Positions 1-9,723 of a stretch of 64,000 nucleotides of DNA are shown here, one piece after another. Position numbers and translations under genes: made by a program. The notes beneath the pieces are model-generated. The model worked only from the letters and a program-made list of their open reading frames with translations. It was not told where the DNA came from and made no database searches. The DNA comes from Nothopassalora personata (taxonomy: Eukaryota; Ascomycota; Dothideomycetes; Mycosphaerellales; Mycosphaerellaceae). Position 1 is the first letter of the stretch. The number at the start of each line of letters is the position of its first letter. Location of the stretch: NCBI GenBank assembly GCA_033816765.1, contig CM066287.1:3844001-3908000 (forward strand). The letters are read 5' to 3'.

Positions 1-1
1 T

Positions 2-1474
2 CCAGAAGGTCCTGCCGATGCTCTGGGACACCTCGCCACTCTGACCATGACCAGAAACGCATGGCTGTCAAATGTCGCCGACAACGTCTTCCAAAATCTC
101 AAGCGCGACTTCCCTAAGCTCGCCTGGACTGTCAAGCAGGACGACGAGAACCTGACCTGGTTTAGCGAGAAGGCCGATGGATCAATTGCCCGCCGCGGTG
201 AGGTCTTGTTCTGGTACGGTATTGACACCCCTGAAGAAGTTCGGGAGCTCATGGCAGAGTTCATTCAGCATGGCCGACAAATGTTTGGTGACATCAACCT
301 CGAGTCCCAACTGCACAGAGCTGCATCAGTGGCAGAGCGAATCAGGTCGCGCGCCACAGAGCTGGCTAAGGGCAGACAGTCACAATCTCGAGCGTTCGGC
401 AGCAGCGTTCGTCCAACGAAGCGTGCTCGATTCGATGGTCTGCAACAAGTCAGGACCTACACAACAAATCCCAACCCACCTCTTGGCATCAAGAACAGCG
501 AAAAGGACTACCCTGCGAAGGTGGCTGTCATCGGCGCGCGAGGATACACCGGTAAAGCTCTCATTGATCTACTCAACCGCCACCCTAACATGGATCTCTG
601 TCACGTCTCCTCGCGAGAGCTGGCTGGCAAGAAACTGCAGGGCTACGAGAAGAAGGAAATCATCTACGAGAGTCTGACGCCAGACGATATTCGTAAGATG
701 GCTGAGAGCAAGGAGATCGATTGCTGGGTTATGGCGCTGCCCAATGGTGTCTGCAAGCCTTACGTTGACGCTATTGAAGAGTCTGGCCACAAGGAGGCGG
801 TCATCGTGGACCTGTCTGCTGACTACCGCTTCAACTCCGACTGGACTTACGGGCTGCCTGAGCTTGTTCAGCGCAACAAGATCGCTTCCGCAACTCGCAT
901 CAGTAATCCAGGCTGCTATGCCACAGCTGCTCAGCTCGGCATTGCGCCTTTGGTGCCCCACCTTGCGGCCGCTCCCGCCAACCCAATTGTCTTTGGTGTC
1001 TCCGGATACTCGGGAGCAGGAACAAAGCCTTCACCTAAGAACGACGTGAAGGCTCTCACCGACAACCTCATTGCTTATTCACTTACTGACCACATCCACG
1101 AGAGAGAAATCTCAACGCAACTGGGTCGCGAGATTGGCTTCATCCCCCACGTGGCTGTTTGGTTTCAGGGTATTCACCATACCATTTCTCTTCCGTTGGC
1201 AGAGAAGATGGCCAGTCGAGATGTCCGTCAGCTGTACCAGGATCGTTACGACAAGGAGAAGCTCATCAAGATCACTGGAGAATCTCCACAAGTCAAGCAG
1301 ATCGCAGGCAAGCACGGTGTCGAGATTGGCGGGTTCGCTGTTCACTCCAGTGGCAAACGTGCCGTCATCAACGTGACCATTGACAATCTTCTGAAGGGCG
1401 CTGCCACACAGTGCCTGCAGAACATGAACCTGGCGTTGGGCTACGCCGAGTACGAAGGCATTCCACTGGAATAA
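2..1474 (+). CDS. ARG5,6: ARG5,6 precursor, 3' part (acetylglutamate kinase / N-acetyl-gamma-glutamyl-phosphate reductase)
   Basis: The frame is open to the left edge, so the gene starts upstream; 490 residues are visible. The first ~100 residues are the C-terminal half of the GNAT-like domain that follows the kinase in fungal ARG5,6. After a linker (the usual cleavage region between the two mature enzymes) comes the reductase: a nucleotide-binding motif VAVIGARGYTG near base 525, and the catalytic cysteine in SNPGCYATA (Cys codon 914-916). The family makes two mitochondrial enzymes of arginine synthesis, phosphorylating N-acetylglutamate and reducing acyl-phosphate to semialdehyde. No intron is seen here and the stop is TAA at 1472-1474. 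The AUG at 47 is internal. The identity is firm; the kinase portion is not in the window. Confidence 0.95.
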   Translation, partial: PEGPADALGHLATLTMTRNAWLSNVADNVFQNLKRDFPKLAWTVKQDDENLTWFSEKADGSIARRGEVLFWYGIDTPEEVRELMAEFIQHGRQMFGDINLESQLHRAASVAERIRSRATELAKGRQSQSRAFGSSVRPTKRARFDGLQQVRTYTTNPNPPLGIKNSEKDYPAKVAVIGARGYTGKALIDLLNRHPNMDLCHVSSRELAGKKLQGYEKKEIIYESLTPDDIRKMAESKEIDCWVMALPNGVCKPYVDAIEESGHKEAVIVDLSADYRFNSDWTYGLPELVQRNKIASATRISNPGCYATAAQLGIAPLVPHLAAAPANPIVFGVSGYSGAGTKPSPKNDVKALTDNLIAYSLTDHIHEREISTQLGREIGFIPHVAVWFQGIHHTISLPLAEKMASRDVRQLYQDRYDKEKLIKITGESPQVKQIAGKHGVEIGGFAVHSSGKRAVINVTIDNLLKGAATQCLQNMNLALGYAEYEGIPLE

Positions 1475-1923
1475 AAGCGGAACGCCTTGTGACAGACATG
1501 TACATACTGTGCCCATGGCTAGCTCGCAGCGCGGCGTGACGCCAGGGTGGATGCCACGGAGCTTGAGTGCGGATGGTGTGTCGTTGGAATAGTGAGCGCT
1601 CCTGCTGTTGGGGACGGGAAGGACGGAGTTTATGCAGTTCGATATCCATACGTCGTTAAGCCCGATAGATTATAGCGTACTTATGGCAGCCTTCACAGGC
1701 TACTGCGGCACCTATCGAAGAGAGTCGCTTCTGCCTACAGTACAGTACATAGCTGCTGCACAAGTGATGGGACGCCTCATGCCTTTGGCTAGCAGTTGAA
1801 GCCTGCCTGTCACGTGCGAATCAATGCCGGCGAAGCAGGGGTCCTGCAAGCTTCAATGACGATGTCGCTCGACGAAAAGTTGCAGCTCGCGACCAGAACA
1901 ATAATGCACCGGTCCATCGCGCC
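1475..1923. other. Intergenic, ARG5,6 3' side and MRS2 5' side
   Basis: About 450 bases between two co-oriented genes. It holds a short CAGTA-type repeat near 1738-1749 and no convincing gene. A 63-codon plus-strand frame at 1608-1799 has no recognisable features. Confidence 0.6.
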
Positions 1924-3507
1924 ATGAGTGCACTCCATGCCAAGTCCGCGCCCTCGATCAAGTTGCTGCGATTCTTGCGGAGTCAGCTGCAGGCGCGCGA
2001 AACGACGACCTCATCGGCATCATGTAGAAGAACGTCTACAAGCAGCCTCACCGCCGCACCCCGATCGACCCCATCACACCCGAGCGGACACGGCTTCACC
2101 AACCATGACAGAATACACGCTTGCAGACGTCCTTTCTCCGCCTCGAAACACGTCAGCGCCGAAGCCTTCTGGCGACGCCTGCGACAGGCTCGAACCACAG
2201 CGAAATCAGCGAGACAGGACCATCTGCCGTCGCTGCCAGGCTTCTTGGACGACAACTCGGGACTGGGCGGGCGGATCATCAAGCCCAGCAACGAGCTGAA
2301 GCTGCGCTGCACCGAGTTTGATGAGCATGGGAACGTGACGCTGGTCAACGGCGAGTTCCGCAAGAGTGAGCTCATCGCGAGGTATTCGCTCATGCCGCGT
2401 GACTTGCGGAAGATAGACAGCAGCGTGCTGCCCCATATCCTGATCAGGCCATCCGCGATCCTCGTCAACCTGCTGCATTTACGATGTCTCATCAAGCACA
2501 ACCGCGTGCTGGTGTTCGATGTGTACGGATCCACCGACTCGTACGCGCAGAGCCTGTTCATGTACGATCTGGAAGGCAAGCTGCGGCAGAAGCAGAACCC
2601 CAGCCCGTCTGGCAGTTTGCCTTATGAGTTTCGCGCGTTGGAAGCTGTCCTGATCAGCGTGACCACCGCACTGGAGAGCGAGTTCGAGGGTGTTCGTGAG
2701 CCAGTCGTGCGTGTGCTGCGCGAGCTAGAAGAAGACATCGATCGAGACAAGCTGCGATATCTGCTGATCTACTCCAAGAAGCTGGGCACATTCGAGCAGA
2801 AAGCACGTCTTGTCCGTGATGCGATTGACGATCTACTGGAAGCCGATGACGACCTAGCCTCCATGTATCTCACCGAGAAGGCCGAAGGCATCGAACGAGA
2901 AGAGGACAACCACGAAGAAGTTGAGCTTCTGCTGGAGTCATACCACAAGGTAGCAGATGAGATAGTACAGATCTCATCGAACTTGGTCTCAGCCATTCGG
3001 AACACCGAGGAGATCGTTCGCGCCATTCTCGACGCCAATCGTAACAGTCTGATGCTGTTGGATCTGAAGTTCAGCATTGGCACTCTCGGTCTCACAGCGG
3101 GCATGTTCATCGCCGCCCTGTACGGTATGAACCTCGAAAACTTCATCGAAGAGTCCAGCTACGGCTTCTTTGGCATTTCAGGTTTTTGCGGCTTCCTCAC
3201 GGCCATAGCATGCGTCGTCGGCTTCAGAAGGTTGCGCAAGGTACAGAGGCTCTCGATGTGGGGCGAAGGCGGTCTCACGAGGGGCCAGAAAGATCGCAGC
3301 GCACGAGGCAGCTGGCGCGAAGTTGACGCTCGGGCTGGCGCAAACATTACTGATGCGGGTGATAAGTCACTCGGCGAAACTGCCACTGGCATCCGCCGCG
3401 CCGATCGTTTGAAGTACTGGATGAATGCCCAGGACGAGCGCATCAAGATGGCGCGGGACGAAATGGCAAGGACACGATCATCGTTGCCTTTTGGCCCACT
3501 AAGGTGA
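1924..3507 (+). CDS. MRS2: Mitochondrial magnesium channel, MRS2/LPE10 type (CorA superfamily)
   Basis: A single-exon 527-residue protein. It begins with an Arg/Ser-rich, acid-poor leader (about 75 residues) typical of a mitochondrial presequence. Next come a long alpha/beta and helical soluble domain and two closely spaced membrane segments (about 379-400 and 413-437) joined by the signature YGMN at residues 400-403, the selectivity loop of the CorA/MRS2/ALR family. The family forms pentameric Mg2+ channels in the inner mitochondrial membrane, needed for group II intron splicing in yeast. The tail after the second segment is about 90 residues and basic. Its stop lies 178 bases from the convergent sugar-transporter gene. 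MRS2 versus its paralogue LPE10 cannot be told from sequence alone. Confidence 0.93.
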   Translation: MSALHAKSAPSIKLLRFLRSQLQARETTTSSASCRRTSTSSLTAAPRSTPSHPSGHGFTNHDRIHACRRPFSASKHVSAEAFWRRLRQARTTAKSARQDHLPSLPGFLDDNSGLGGRIIKPSNELKLRCTEFDEHGNVTLVNGEFRKSELIARYSLMPRDLRKIDSSVLPHILIRPSAILVNLLHLRCLIKHNRVLVFDVYGSTDSYAQSLFMYDLEGKLRQKQNPSPSGSLPYEFRALEAVLISVTTALESEFEGVREPVVRVLRELEEDIDRDKLRYLLIYSKKLGTFEQKARLVRDAIDDLLEADDDLASMYLTEKAEGIEREEDNHEEVELLLESYHKVADEIVQISSNLVSAIRNTEEIVRAILDANRNSLMLLDLKFSIGTLGLTAGMFIAALYGMNLENFIEESSYGFFGISGFCGFLTAIACVVGFRRLRKVQRLSMWGEGGLTRGQKDRSARGSWREVDARAGANITDAGDKSLGETATGIRRADRLKYWMNAQDERIKMARDEMARTRSSLPFGPLR

Positions 3508-3685
3508 GACGTTGCGAACGGAGAAAAACTCCTCTCTGCCACTATTGAAGCATGGTGTACTACTCCACAATTCAGAATTTTGAATTTAGCGTCGGCGTTC
3601 AGGACTTGATGGAAAGTGTACATATATCTTCGCTCTGAGTGCAGCTCGGCCCTTCGACTTCATACCAGCCATGGCGGGATATATT

Positions 3686-5492
3686 CTAGGAAGACGACTT
3701 CACTGCCTGCACATGCTCGACATGCTCCCTCTTTGTGCTAGCATCGATGTCGACGTGGTGCGCATCTTCGACACCCATGATCTGACCACCTTTCTCCACG
3801 TGATTAGAACCACCAAAAGCAACGTCCATCTCTTCGAGAAGCACATTGCGGGTTTCAGGGATGAAGACCATGGGACAATCAGCAATTGGAGAAGTTGAGA
3901 AAGAGTCAGCGAGTCAGACTTACACCACACGAAGGCTGCCAGCGAGAAGTTGATGCCCGCGAACATATAAAAGGCATAAAAACCGCAGTTCTGGAACAGC
4001 ATCAGCATCAGCCTCATCCATCTGCAGAGCTTTTCATAACTCACTTGGAGAAAGGTTGGAAAGAACTGCCCAACGATTGCTTGCGCGACGTTCTGCGTTT
4101 GGCTTGCCATGCCTACAGCCTGTGCGCGAACGTTCATGCTGAACACCTCGGACGTCCAGATCCAGACTGTAGCTCCCCAGGTTGGCTTGAAGAAGAAGAT
4201 AAACAAGAACAGCAGGAACACGATCGCGATTGCGACCGAGCGCGACTTGCTGCCGTCTGGTAGGTCCGGGGTCTGGGTGTCGACCGAGGCGACTACGATC
4301 ATGCAGATGCCCATGCCAATCGCACCAACGATTAAAAGGAACTGGGGAGTGGGTCAGTAGTGCTGCCGATGATGTTCACCGGAAAGATCGTACCTTGCGA
4401 CCGAATCTGTCAGCCGTCCACGCGGCGTTGAGCGTGAAGAGGATTCCACATGTTGCGTTGAGGGCGTTGATCAGAGCAATCGTTGAGCCGCTCTTGAAGA
4501 CCTTTTTATACACGATTGTCGAATATGTGTTCAAGCTGCCTTGGCCTGTAATCTGCTGGCCAGCATTCAGGATGAAAGCGAGCACTAGGCGCTTACGGAC
4601 TGAACGGTCCTTCCAGAGTGCCGTGTACGTCGATGAAATGGCCTCTTTCTCGAACTCGATCGCTTCTCTGATCACCAGAACTTCATCTTCGACTTCCTGC
4701 TCTGTGTGGCGAATCCTTCGAAGGGAAGCCCGCGCTTGATCAAGCCTTGAATGCTTGACGCTCCATCGAGGACTTTCCGGAATGAATAAGACTTGGGCCA
4801 GGATCAGGATTGGCATCAGCAGCTGGAATATGACAACAATCTTCCAGTCCCACTCGCCCAGCGCCGGGATATTCTTAGATGCCGCGTAGTTTATCCAGTA
4901 CGCGATGAAGCTGCCTACTGAGTAGAAGCACTGCCAGAAGGTCATGATCTGACCTCGAATCTCTGGTGGTGCGCACTCTCCAATGTAGATACTGCCGGCA
5001 GCTGGACCGTGTTAGCCTGCAGCTAACATGATATGGTTGATCCGCTACTCACTGAGTGCCAGACCCTGCCCAATACCAACAAACACACGACCAGCAATGA
5101 AGCATCCAATGTCGCCACGTGGAGAGACCGTTTGCATCAATGTACCCACAATGACACACACGGACCCTGAAGCCATCCCAACTCTTCTGCCAAAGTAATC
5201 TGCGATCGGTCCGCCCATGAAGAAGCCAGCCACGATGGCACCCACGGTGTATGCAGTGTTGACTGCGCCGATAGTATTGGCATCTGGATCGTTGAAGAAA
5301 GCTACCCAGTTGTCGCTTCCTTGCACGGCGTTATAGACGGAAGCATCGTAGCCGTAGAGGACCATGCACGAAGCGGCGACGAGGGAGATGTACCTGTAAA
5401 TGAAGCATTAGAAAACCACAACCTTCAGTCTCCGCTCCTCATGCACAATCCCAATTGTAAAGCCTAGTACGGCTCGTACTGAATCGTGCCAT
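3686..5492 (-). CDS. MFS sugar transporter (sugar porter family), 6 exons with two odd splice sites
   Basis: Proposed exons 5452-5492, 5053-5393, 4394-5001, 4045-4341, 3924-3990 and 3686-3867 sum to 1,536 bases (511 residues). Sugar-porter hallmarks are present: YGYDASV in helix 1, GPIADYFGRR in the loop after helix 2, PESPRW after helix 6, QQITGQ in helix 7 and PETR after helix 12. The family imports sugars with protons at the plasma membrane; the substrate is not predictable here. Introns 2-4 (51-54 bp) are canonical. Intron 5 (3868-3923) has a GTAAGT donor, but the only acceptor restoring the PETR frame ends in GG, not AG. Intron 1 (5394-5451) appears to start with GG. A start further upstream (ATG at about 5654) with a ~200-base canonical first intron is an alternative. 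The gene is either functional with rare splice sites or newly damaged. Confidence 0.75.
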
Positions 5493-5894
5493 CTTCTCTG
5501 CTTCAACCCGCTTCCGCCAAAGTAAGTCCCGACGAGTGCAAAAGTCCAACGGAAGGAGAACCAGGACGAGCCTCCCCCCCAAGACCTTGCACCCACCTCA
5601 TTCATGTACATATCAATCGTCCACAGCCTGGATTCGTCCAGATCGTCCCTCTTCATGGGTCAATCTTACAGCGAAGCACACGCCACATCTGCACAAGCAT
5701 GGGCAGCAAAACTCGCCAAGCGGCCCAATGCCTGTCTCCGCGACGCCCAGACGCTTGTTCTCGCAGCTTGTGTATACAGTACAGTACAGTGAGGTGGCCC
5801 GAGCCCCGCGCCGGCGCTAGCCTCGCGGCACGCGCCGCTATCGACGTAATCGCGCGTGACATCACCTTCTCAAAACAGCTAGAAGCAGAGCCTA

Positions 5895-5940
5895 ACGTGT
5901 TTGATAAGCATGTGAATCAGATAGGCATGTGCATCAACTT
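5895..5940 (+). repeat. Left terminal inverted repeat of the Fot1-type element
   Basis: 46 bases identical to the reverse complement of 22105-22150, next to a TA duplication. It keeps CA and TG dinucleotides that are nearly absent from the island's interior. Confidence 0.95.
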
Positions 5941-6361
5941 CCATCTCGTATCTACCACCACTACTAAACGCGTCCATTATTCCACCATTCTACGCGATGG
6001 CACCTCTAAACGAAGAGTGTATTTAGAATGCTGTTCGCGATTACCTATTAGGTCGTTTTCTAAGCGTGCGACGCGCTATAGCCGCCTACGGAGTTAAATA
6101 TTCTACCGTTAACCGCAGACTCTATAGTACGGCTCTAAAGACTAGTACACCGCTAACAAACAGAGCCTTAACTCCGGTTAAAGAGGAGGTAGTTTATTAG
6201 AAGATTCTAGACCTAGATTTACGTAGTTACTCGCTAACATAGGCTATAATTAGAAGCTAGGCGTCCTTAATAATTAAGGTACGGAATAGATAAGAAGTTG
6301 GCTAAAGATAGGCTTATAACTTTGTCAATCGTTATCTAGGCTTAGAAACAAGGCTATTACG

Positions 6362-6858
6362 TGTTACGGGTAAACGACGTATATACTAAAGTTCTATAAA
6401 GTTTATAATAAGTTCGATATCGAAGAAAGGGGAAGTTACAAGTGTTACGGATCGATCCGGAGAAGCTCCAGCCAACCAATCGATGCCTACACACTAGTGG
6501 AAGGATCCGATATGCAGAGTGCTCTCTCCGATCTGCGTGCTCTGTAACAGAGCAGAGAGAGCAGGACAGATCAACTGATCCGACTGATCAGTCACGCCAA
6601 GACATGGCACTATATAGACGACGCTTCTTTACGAGTATAGATAGGAGCCTCGTGCTCAACTCATTTTAAGTATACACTATATACTGTTTGGAACCACTAC
6701 CTTCATAACTGATTGAGACATCCCTGCAAAGATCCAAGTCCGAGTTGTGATAACGTACAGCGGTTCCTAACAACAAGCTGTCCGAAGAAAAGGTGTCGGA
6801 AAGCAATCCGAACGCATAGGCGTAGCCTATGCTAAGAAACAGGGGCCCGCCCCTTATA
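6362..6858 (-). repeat. 3' LTR of element A, interrupted by a solo LTR
   Basis: 162 bp of LTR split at 6442/6778 by a solo LTR and its ACAAG duplication. The outer end is preceded by TTACG (6357-6361). The terminal CA has become TA at 6857-6858. Confidence 0.92.
6443..6772 (+). mobile_element. Solo LTR (third family), copy 1
   Basis: 330 bp from TGTTACGG to CCTAACA, flanked by perfect ACAAG duplications (6438-6442, 6773-6777), inside the 3' LTR of A. A TATA-like motif (CACTATATAGACG) suggests plus orientation. It keeps normal CA and TG content, unlike its surroundings. No internal region is present, so it is the product of LTR-LTR recombination. Confidence 0.93.
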
Positions 6859-6890
6859 CTACCCCCCCCTTCCTCCTCCGCCGCCCCTAG
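6859..6890 (-). other. Polypurine tract of element A
   Basis: On the minus strand this is a G/A-rich run (GGAGGAGGAAGGGGGGG) immediately before the 3' LTR, where plus-strand priming occurs in LTR elements. It supports the minus-strand orientation. Confidence 0.75.
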
Positions 6891-7339
6891 TTATAGCTCC
6901 GCCGTAGAGCCCATTGTCCCAGGTGTTCTCGTTAGGCTCGTAATAGGAAGTACCCGAGCTTCTCTTCCTTATTGTCTAGCCCCGCCGACGCCGAGATAAA
7001 GTATTGTTACCTAGGTGAGTGTAAGGTTTACTATTGTCCATTAAGTAACAATAGCTATTGTTACATATAAACAATAGGAGCGTAGAACATATCTTTAGGT
7101 TCTCGTTCTCTTTTTTTTCTTTTCTTTCTTTTCCTTATTACCTACCGTACGCGTAAGTCGCCCCTCCCCCTCCCCCTAGCTAAGCATCTCTTCCCTTAGG
7201 GGCATATCCGCGCATCTTATGCCTATCGCTTAGGGAGACGACATTTTCCCTACGGGTTCCGATAGATACTAATAGTATGCCGTGAACAGAAACTACTACT
7301 ACTACATCTTCTATTAACACTATTAAGTAAGTCCGAATA

Positions 7340-8110
7340 AATTCCTACGGAGACCGAAACATTCTAACCGGAGCCTAGTATAAGATGTCCTAACGCCGCA
7401 TCTACTACGTCCCCTACGCCTCTACTAGCGTAGACTGCGTCTCCTAGCATATAAGTACCGGTCCTCGTCCTATTCTTATCGGGGTCCGCTAATTATCGTT
7501 AGGGCGTAACCGCGCGCGCCTACTAGGCCTATAACACTAATCGCAAGTATTGCGAGGACATGTATATACCGCGCGGACCGCAAAGGAAAATTATCGCTAA
7601 CCGCGCGTTTTAGGCCGGAGCTCGCCTACGCCGCCTATACTAAGTAGACCCGCGCTACTAACTAGAACCGCGCGTAAGTATCCTCCCTAGCGTCCTCCGC
7701 TACTTTTCCACCGGCTAACGGTCTTTTAGCGACGACGCCCGTACTAAGCTCCGCGCCGTCCTTAAAGCCTAGAAGGCTTTAAAGCCTCTCTAGCGTGCTA
7801 GTATACTCTCCCGGTAAGTTTCCACGGCCTCCGCCTCTTTGTACGCGCTTACCGATTCTTTTAGTGCGGTCGCCGCTAAGGTTATAGGCACCGTAGCTAA
7901 TGCTTAGCTTACCTTTAGGTAGACGTATATACTACGGGCCCCGTTATAAAACTATCGCTAACCGACCTCTTAGTCCCGGAGGCGCCCTACGCGACCTCTA
8001 GCTAAGCTAGCGCCGCGTGCGTTAGGCCTTAGCCTCTACTAACTAGCCTTCGGGTACCCTCGTCTTTCGCGCGGGCCGCGACCGGGCTATTATGGTATAC
8101 AGTTATCTCG
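7340..8110 (+). pseudogene. Possible plus-strand extra ORF of element A, RIP-mutated
   Basis: Between the chromodomain end and the 3' LTR lies about 1.4 kb not explained by pol. The plus-strand frame through codon 7518 has a protein-like composition. It contains a cluster that, with Tyr as mutated Cys, would read C-x2-C-x6-C (7521-7553), followed by an Arg-rich stretch. Stops are TAG/TAA only, but TGA is rare in RIP-mutated DNA anyway, so this is weak. It is reported because element B has a clearer frame at the same place. Confidence 0.35.
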
Positions 8111-8584
8111 AAAGGGATCGGGCTCCGCTACTTTTACGGCGGACGCCGCTAAAATAAAACGCTCTTAAACTCACCTATGCCTTCTTACTTCTCTCTATCT
8201 CCTAAAAAGACTCCCTAACCTAAAAGAACGCCTACCTTTTCCTAAACGCCTATGTCTACGCTAAATCCCTAGTAATCCTTACCTTTTCGCCTTCTCCCCC
8301 TTCTATTCGTATCCTATACCTCCTTCGGTCCGTTATACGTTATTAGGTTACTATATCTCTTCTCGAAGTTATCCGCGGCTACTATGTCCGCGAGGTACCC
8401 TAATAGTTCCTATGTAGGCTTATAGTATCCGGTCTATTTTACTAGGACTTCGCGTACTCGGCCTCTACCTCTAACCTTAGTTCTAGCGTAAAGGATCTCT
8501 TCTACCTGCTACTCTTCGTAAGACTTAATTATTATAGGGTCCGGCTGTTTATTATCGATCTCCTGTCTAGGCAAGGGGTCTTAG

Positions 8585-9026
8585 TGTTATTGTCTCGTTC
8601 TAGGGCTAGTCTTAAAGGAGAGATAAGTCAAGTTACGTGGCGGTATTCTTTAGAGAGGCTAAAGTAAGCTAAGCGAAGATAAATAATAGGAATAAGAGTT
8701 ATATTCCAATTAGTAAGATAGTAACATAAGTTAAACGCTATTATCTATAAAGGAGAATGTCGTTCATAAATACATGCGTTTCTTCTTAGGCGCTCTCCTA
8801 TACTCTCTTATGCCCTCCACCACCTTTTCCCAATAGGTAAGAGGTCTATAGAGAGCATTAGGGAGCTCGCTCGTCGCGCTCTCGCGTACTCTCTCGCGTT
8901 CTTCGCTATCTTAGCCGAAATCTTAGAGAGCCGTAGAGAGCACTCGGGAGCGCTTCTACGGGAGCGCCCGCTAGCTATAAGACCGGATTAGTTAGCTATG
9001 CCCTTCCTATCGGTCATTCCGTAACA
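8585..9026 (-). repeat. 3' LTR of element B
   Basis: 442 bp, same length as its partner at 15122-15563, preceded by CTTAG at 8580-8584. Confidence 0.95.
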
Positions 9027-9123
9027 CCATTTCCCTTCTAGTCTAGCTCGTCCCGAGCTTACAAAACAAGGGTTTACCCGTTATTTTCGAGGTTTATAAC
9101 GGTTCGTCGTCCTTTTCTTTATT

Positions 9124-9723
9124 ATGCCTAAGAAGTTAAGCACTATCCGTCGCGCTAAGCAATCCTAACGAATCGAGTTATTTAGAACCATTATAGTATA
9201 GGCGTGTTCTAACTATTAAGAGTCGAAGACGATCTATCGCGTGCTCGTAAGCTCCGGGAGATGCGGTGCCTACACTAAGGGGAATAAGAAGGATTGTAAC
9301 ATTCGGGTTATAAAGGCGGAGTAGTCGAGATTAGAGAAGTAGTATAAACTGCTTCGGGAGCGTAAGGTACGGAATCGCGAAAAGACACGCGATCTCCGAG
9401 AGAGGGCGCTAGCCCTTTAAAAGGAGATTTAGTACCTGTACGAGGAGGAGAGTCGAGCCTAGGGGGAGGACCTCCGGATTTAGAAGGAGATAGACCTTCT
9501 CGATCGTCGTGTAGAGGAGGCGATAGCCGTTAAGGAGGCCGACATCTAGCGCCTAGAGGAGGGCGAGCAATCTGCTACTAATCTTTTAGAGGGCTAGTAG
9601 TTCCCTAGCGAGGATCCTCCGTAGTTAGACTCCGGTTCTAGCGCCGCCTTCTTGTAGTCTTCTCTCGCCGAGTTAACTACTAGTTTCGATAGAACTGTCG
9701 TAGGGCCTACGAGCAGTTTATAA
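9124..9723 (+). pseudogene. Extra plus-strand ORF of element B, convergent with pol, RIP-mutated
   Basis: From ATG 9124 to TAA 9721-9723 is exactly 200 codons. It has about 14 internal TAG/TAA codons and no TGA. Between the stops the protein is strongly coding-like: a basic start (MPKKLSTIRRAKQS), a small cysteine cluster (RCGAYTKGNKKDC, the Tyr probably a mutated Cys), then about 100 residues of Glu/Lys/Arg/Leu-rich coiled coil, then a Ser/Pro-rich tail. It lies between the pol end and the 3' LTR, tail to tail with pol. The function is unknown; I cannot name a family with certainty. Confidence 0.7.
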
